Shown piece after piece: positions 59,994-64,000 of a stretch of 64,000 bases of DNA. The stretch's first letter is position 1, and each line of letters starts with the position of its first letter. The position numbers and the translations under genes are program-made. Under the pieces are notes generated by a model. That model had not been told where the DNA came from and ran no database searches. It saw only the letters and a list, made by a program, of their open reading frames with translations. The stretch comes from Streptomyces sp. 71268 (GTDB lineage Bacteria; Actinomycetota; Actinomycetes; Streptomycetales; Streptomycetaceae), in the NCBI RefSeq assembly GCF_029392895.1, contig NZ_CP114200.1, forward strand, positions 3,069,001-3,133,000, given 5' to 3'.

Positions 59994-61175
59994 ATGATCC
60001 GCACCCTGTTCCGGCGAAGACGCCCGTGGGGCGCCGCCGCGTTAGTGCTCACCGTCGCCGCCGTCCCGCTCACGGCGCAGGCGCTCAAGAAGTCCGACGA
60101 CCCGCCCCGTGCCGCCGCCTGCACCACCTCCACCCCCTTCGTCTCGGGAACCGCCGGCTACCACACGTTCCGCATCCCCGCCCTGGCCCGCGTCGGGGGC
60201 GATCTGCTCGCCTTCGCCGAGGGGCGCCGAACCAGCGCCGCGGACCACGGGGACATCGAGGTGGTCAGCCGGCGTTCGACCGACGGCGGGTGTCGCTGGG
60301 GGCCGCTCACCCGGGTCTCGGACAACGGGCGGAACGTGGCCGGCAACCCCGCCCCCGTCGTCGACCCGGCCAGCGGGGACGTCGTCCTGCTCACCATCCG
60401 GCAGTCGGGCTCGGTGACCCAGCCGGAGATCGAGGCGGGCACCGTGTCGGCCGGGGACAGCCGGCGCGTGTACGTGCAGCGCAGCGCCGACGCGGGGGCG
60501 ACCTGGTCCCGGGCCAGGGAGATCACCCGGAGCGTGAAGCCGGCCGGGTGGCGCTGGTACGCGACCGGCCCGGGGCACGGCATCGCCCTCACGCAGCGGC
60601 ACCCGGGGCGGCTCGTGGTGGCCGCCAACCACACCACGGCGCGCGGCTCCGGCGCCCACCTCATCTACAGCGACGACCACGGCCGGACCTGGCGGGTCGG
60701 CGCCCGCGACCACCACACGGACGGCCGGCTGCGGCCGGACGAGAACGCCGTCGCCGAACTGCCCGACGGCCGGCTCTACGTCAACGCCCGCGACCAGGGC
60801 GGCAGCCACCCCGCGACCCGGCTCGACACGTACAGCGCCGACGGCGGCACCCGCTTCACCGCGCCCTACCAGCCCCGCCCGAAGCTGGTGGCGCCCGTCG
60901 TCAAGGGCGCGCTGCTGCACGCCGACGACGCCGCGTGCCCGGCCCTGCTGTTCTCCGCCCCCGAACACCCCCGCGAGCGCCGTCAACTGACGGTCCGGCG
61001 CAGCGCGGACGCCGGCCGCACCTGGGCGCGCGAGGCCGTGGTCGCCGCCGGGCCCGCCGCCTACTCCGACCTGGCCCCCACCGGGCGCGACGGGGTCGCG
61101 GTGCTGTACGAGACCGGCGCCACCAGGTCCAGCGAGCGGATCGAGCTGCGCCGCCTCACCCTGACGTGCCGCTGA
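59994..61175 (+). CDS. Secreted exo-alpha-sialidase, with TTA codon
   Basis: A 393-residue sialidase of the GH33 type. A Sec signal peptide (RRPWGAAALVLTVAAVPLTAQA) is followed by the FRIP motif (residues 59-62) and several Asp boxes (STDGGCRW, SADAGATW, SDDHGRTW, SADAGRTW). The enzyme would release terminal sialic acids from glycans outside the cell. Codon 17 inside the signal peptide is TTA (60042-60044), predicting bldA-dependent synthesis. No separate carbohydrate-binding module is present. It lies divergently between pth's neighbour and ppc, converging with ppc. Confidence 0.9.
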   Translation: MIRTLFRRRRPWGAAALVLTVAAVPLTAQALKKSDDPPRAAACTTSTPFVSGTAGYHTFRIPALARVGGDLLAFAEGRRTSAADHGDIEVVSRRSTDGGCRWGPLTRVSDNGRNVAGNPAPVVDPASGDVVLLTIRQSGSVTQPEIEAGTVSAGDSRRVYVQRSADAGATWSRAREITRSVKPAGWRWYATGPGHGIALTQRHPGRLVVAANHTTARGSGAHLIYSDDHGRTWRVGARDHHTDGRLRPDENAVAELPDGRLYVNARDQGGSHPATRLDTYSADGGTRFTAPYQPRPKLVAPVVKGALLHADDAACPALLFSAPEHPRERRQLTVRRSADAGRTWAREAVVAAGPAAYSDLAPTGRDGVAVLYETGATRSSERIELRRLTLTCR

Positions 61176-61301
61176 GGCCCGCGGGTCGCGCGGTACGCCG
61201 CGACGTCAGGGGCCGGGGTGCGGCGGCTCCGGACGCGGACCGGGCCGGCCCCCGAGGGGAGCCGGCCCGGTTCGGCTGCCGTACGCGTGTCGTACGCGCG
61301 C

Positions 61302-64000
<2,699 letters not shown>

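Overview
The window is very GC-rich chromosomal DNA whose genes use almost only G or C at third codon positions. GTG starts, purine-rich ribosome binding sites and 4-base ATGA/GTGA overlaps are common. Together with a mycothiol amidase gene (mca), a GGAAT-N18-GTT stress promoter in front of msrA, rare TTA leucine codons confined to accessory genes, a DivIVA-type coiled-coil protein and the gene order tRNA-Gln/glmU/prs/rplY/pth/ppc, this points to Streptomyces or a close relative. About 50 genes or gene remnants can be supported; both end genes (DUF255 thioredoxin-fold protein on the left, ppc on the right) are cut by the window edge.

Left block (1-16.7 kb) is mostly conserved metabolism and redox: a DUF255 protein, a large STAND/TPR ATPase, mca with a small membrane protein, a DUF4307 protein, greA, a DrrAB-like ABC exporter, ilvA, a MarR regulator, a SigE-like sigma factor overlapping a one-TM protein, metB, a membrane-anchored protein of unknown function and msrA.

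Middle block (16.7-25.8 kb) is accessory: an IS21-type transposase-like gene that appears to have lost two of three catalytic residues, a tiny ORF coupled to it, a secreted Lys/Gly/His-rich repeat protein, a PucR-like regulator, a DUF4331 protein coupled to a frameshifted primase/polymerase-like gene, and a GNAT acetyltransferase. As I remember S. coelicolor, the genes left and right of this block lie far apart there, so it may mark a rearrangement junction.

Right block (25.9-64 kb): mfd, a RelBE-like toxin-antitoxin pair, a beta-hydroxyacid-dehydrogenase-family enzyme, a LolD/FtsX-type ABC exporter, a DHA2 drug exporter, a coiled-coil polar-growth protein and an acyl-CoA ligase. Next comes the most unusual part (41.3-47.6 kb), a cluster of polymorphic-toxin-type nucleic-acid deaminase and nuclease domains with SUKH-family immunity domains, in which two toxin domains are fused to their immunity domains in one chain. 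It is followed by a methyltransferase fragment, an orphan sensor kinase, tRNA-Gln, glmU-prs, a LysR/cytoplasmic beta-lactamase-like pair facing a penicillin-binding protein, rplY, pth, a membrane protein, a secreted sialidase and ppc.

TTA codons, which in Streptomyces need the developmentally expressed bldA tRNA, occur in seven genes (GNAT, PucR-like, primase-like remnant, transposase-like, acyl-CoA ligase, YwqJ-type deaminase, sialidase). All are accessory genes, which suggests that much of the accessory content is held for late growth.
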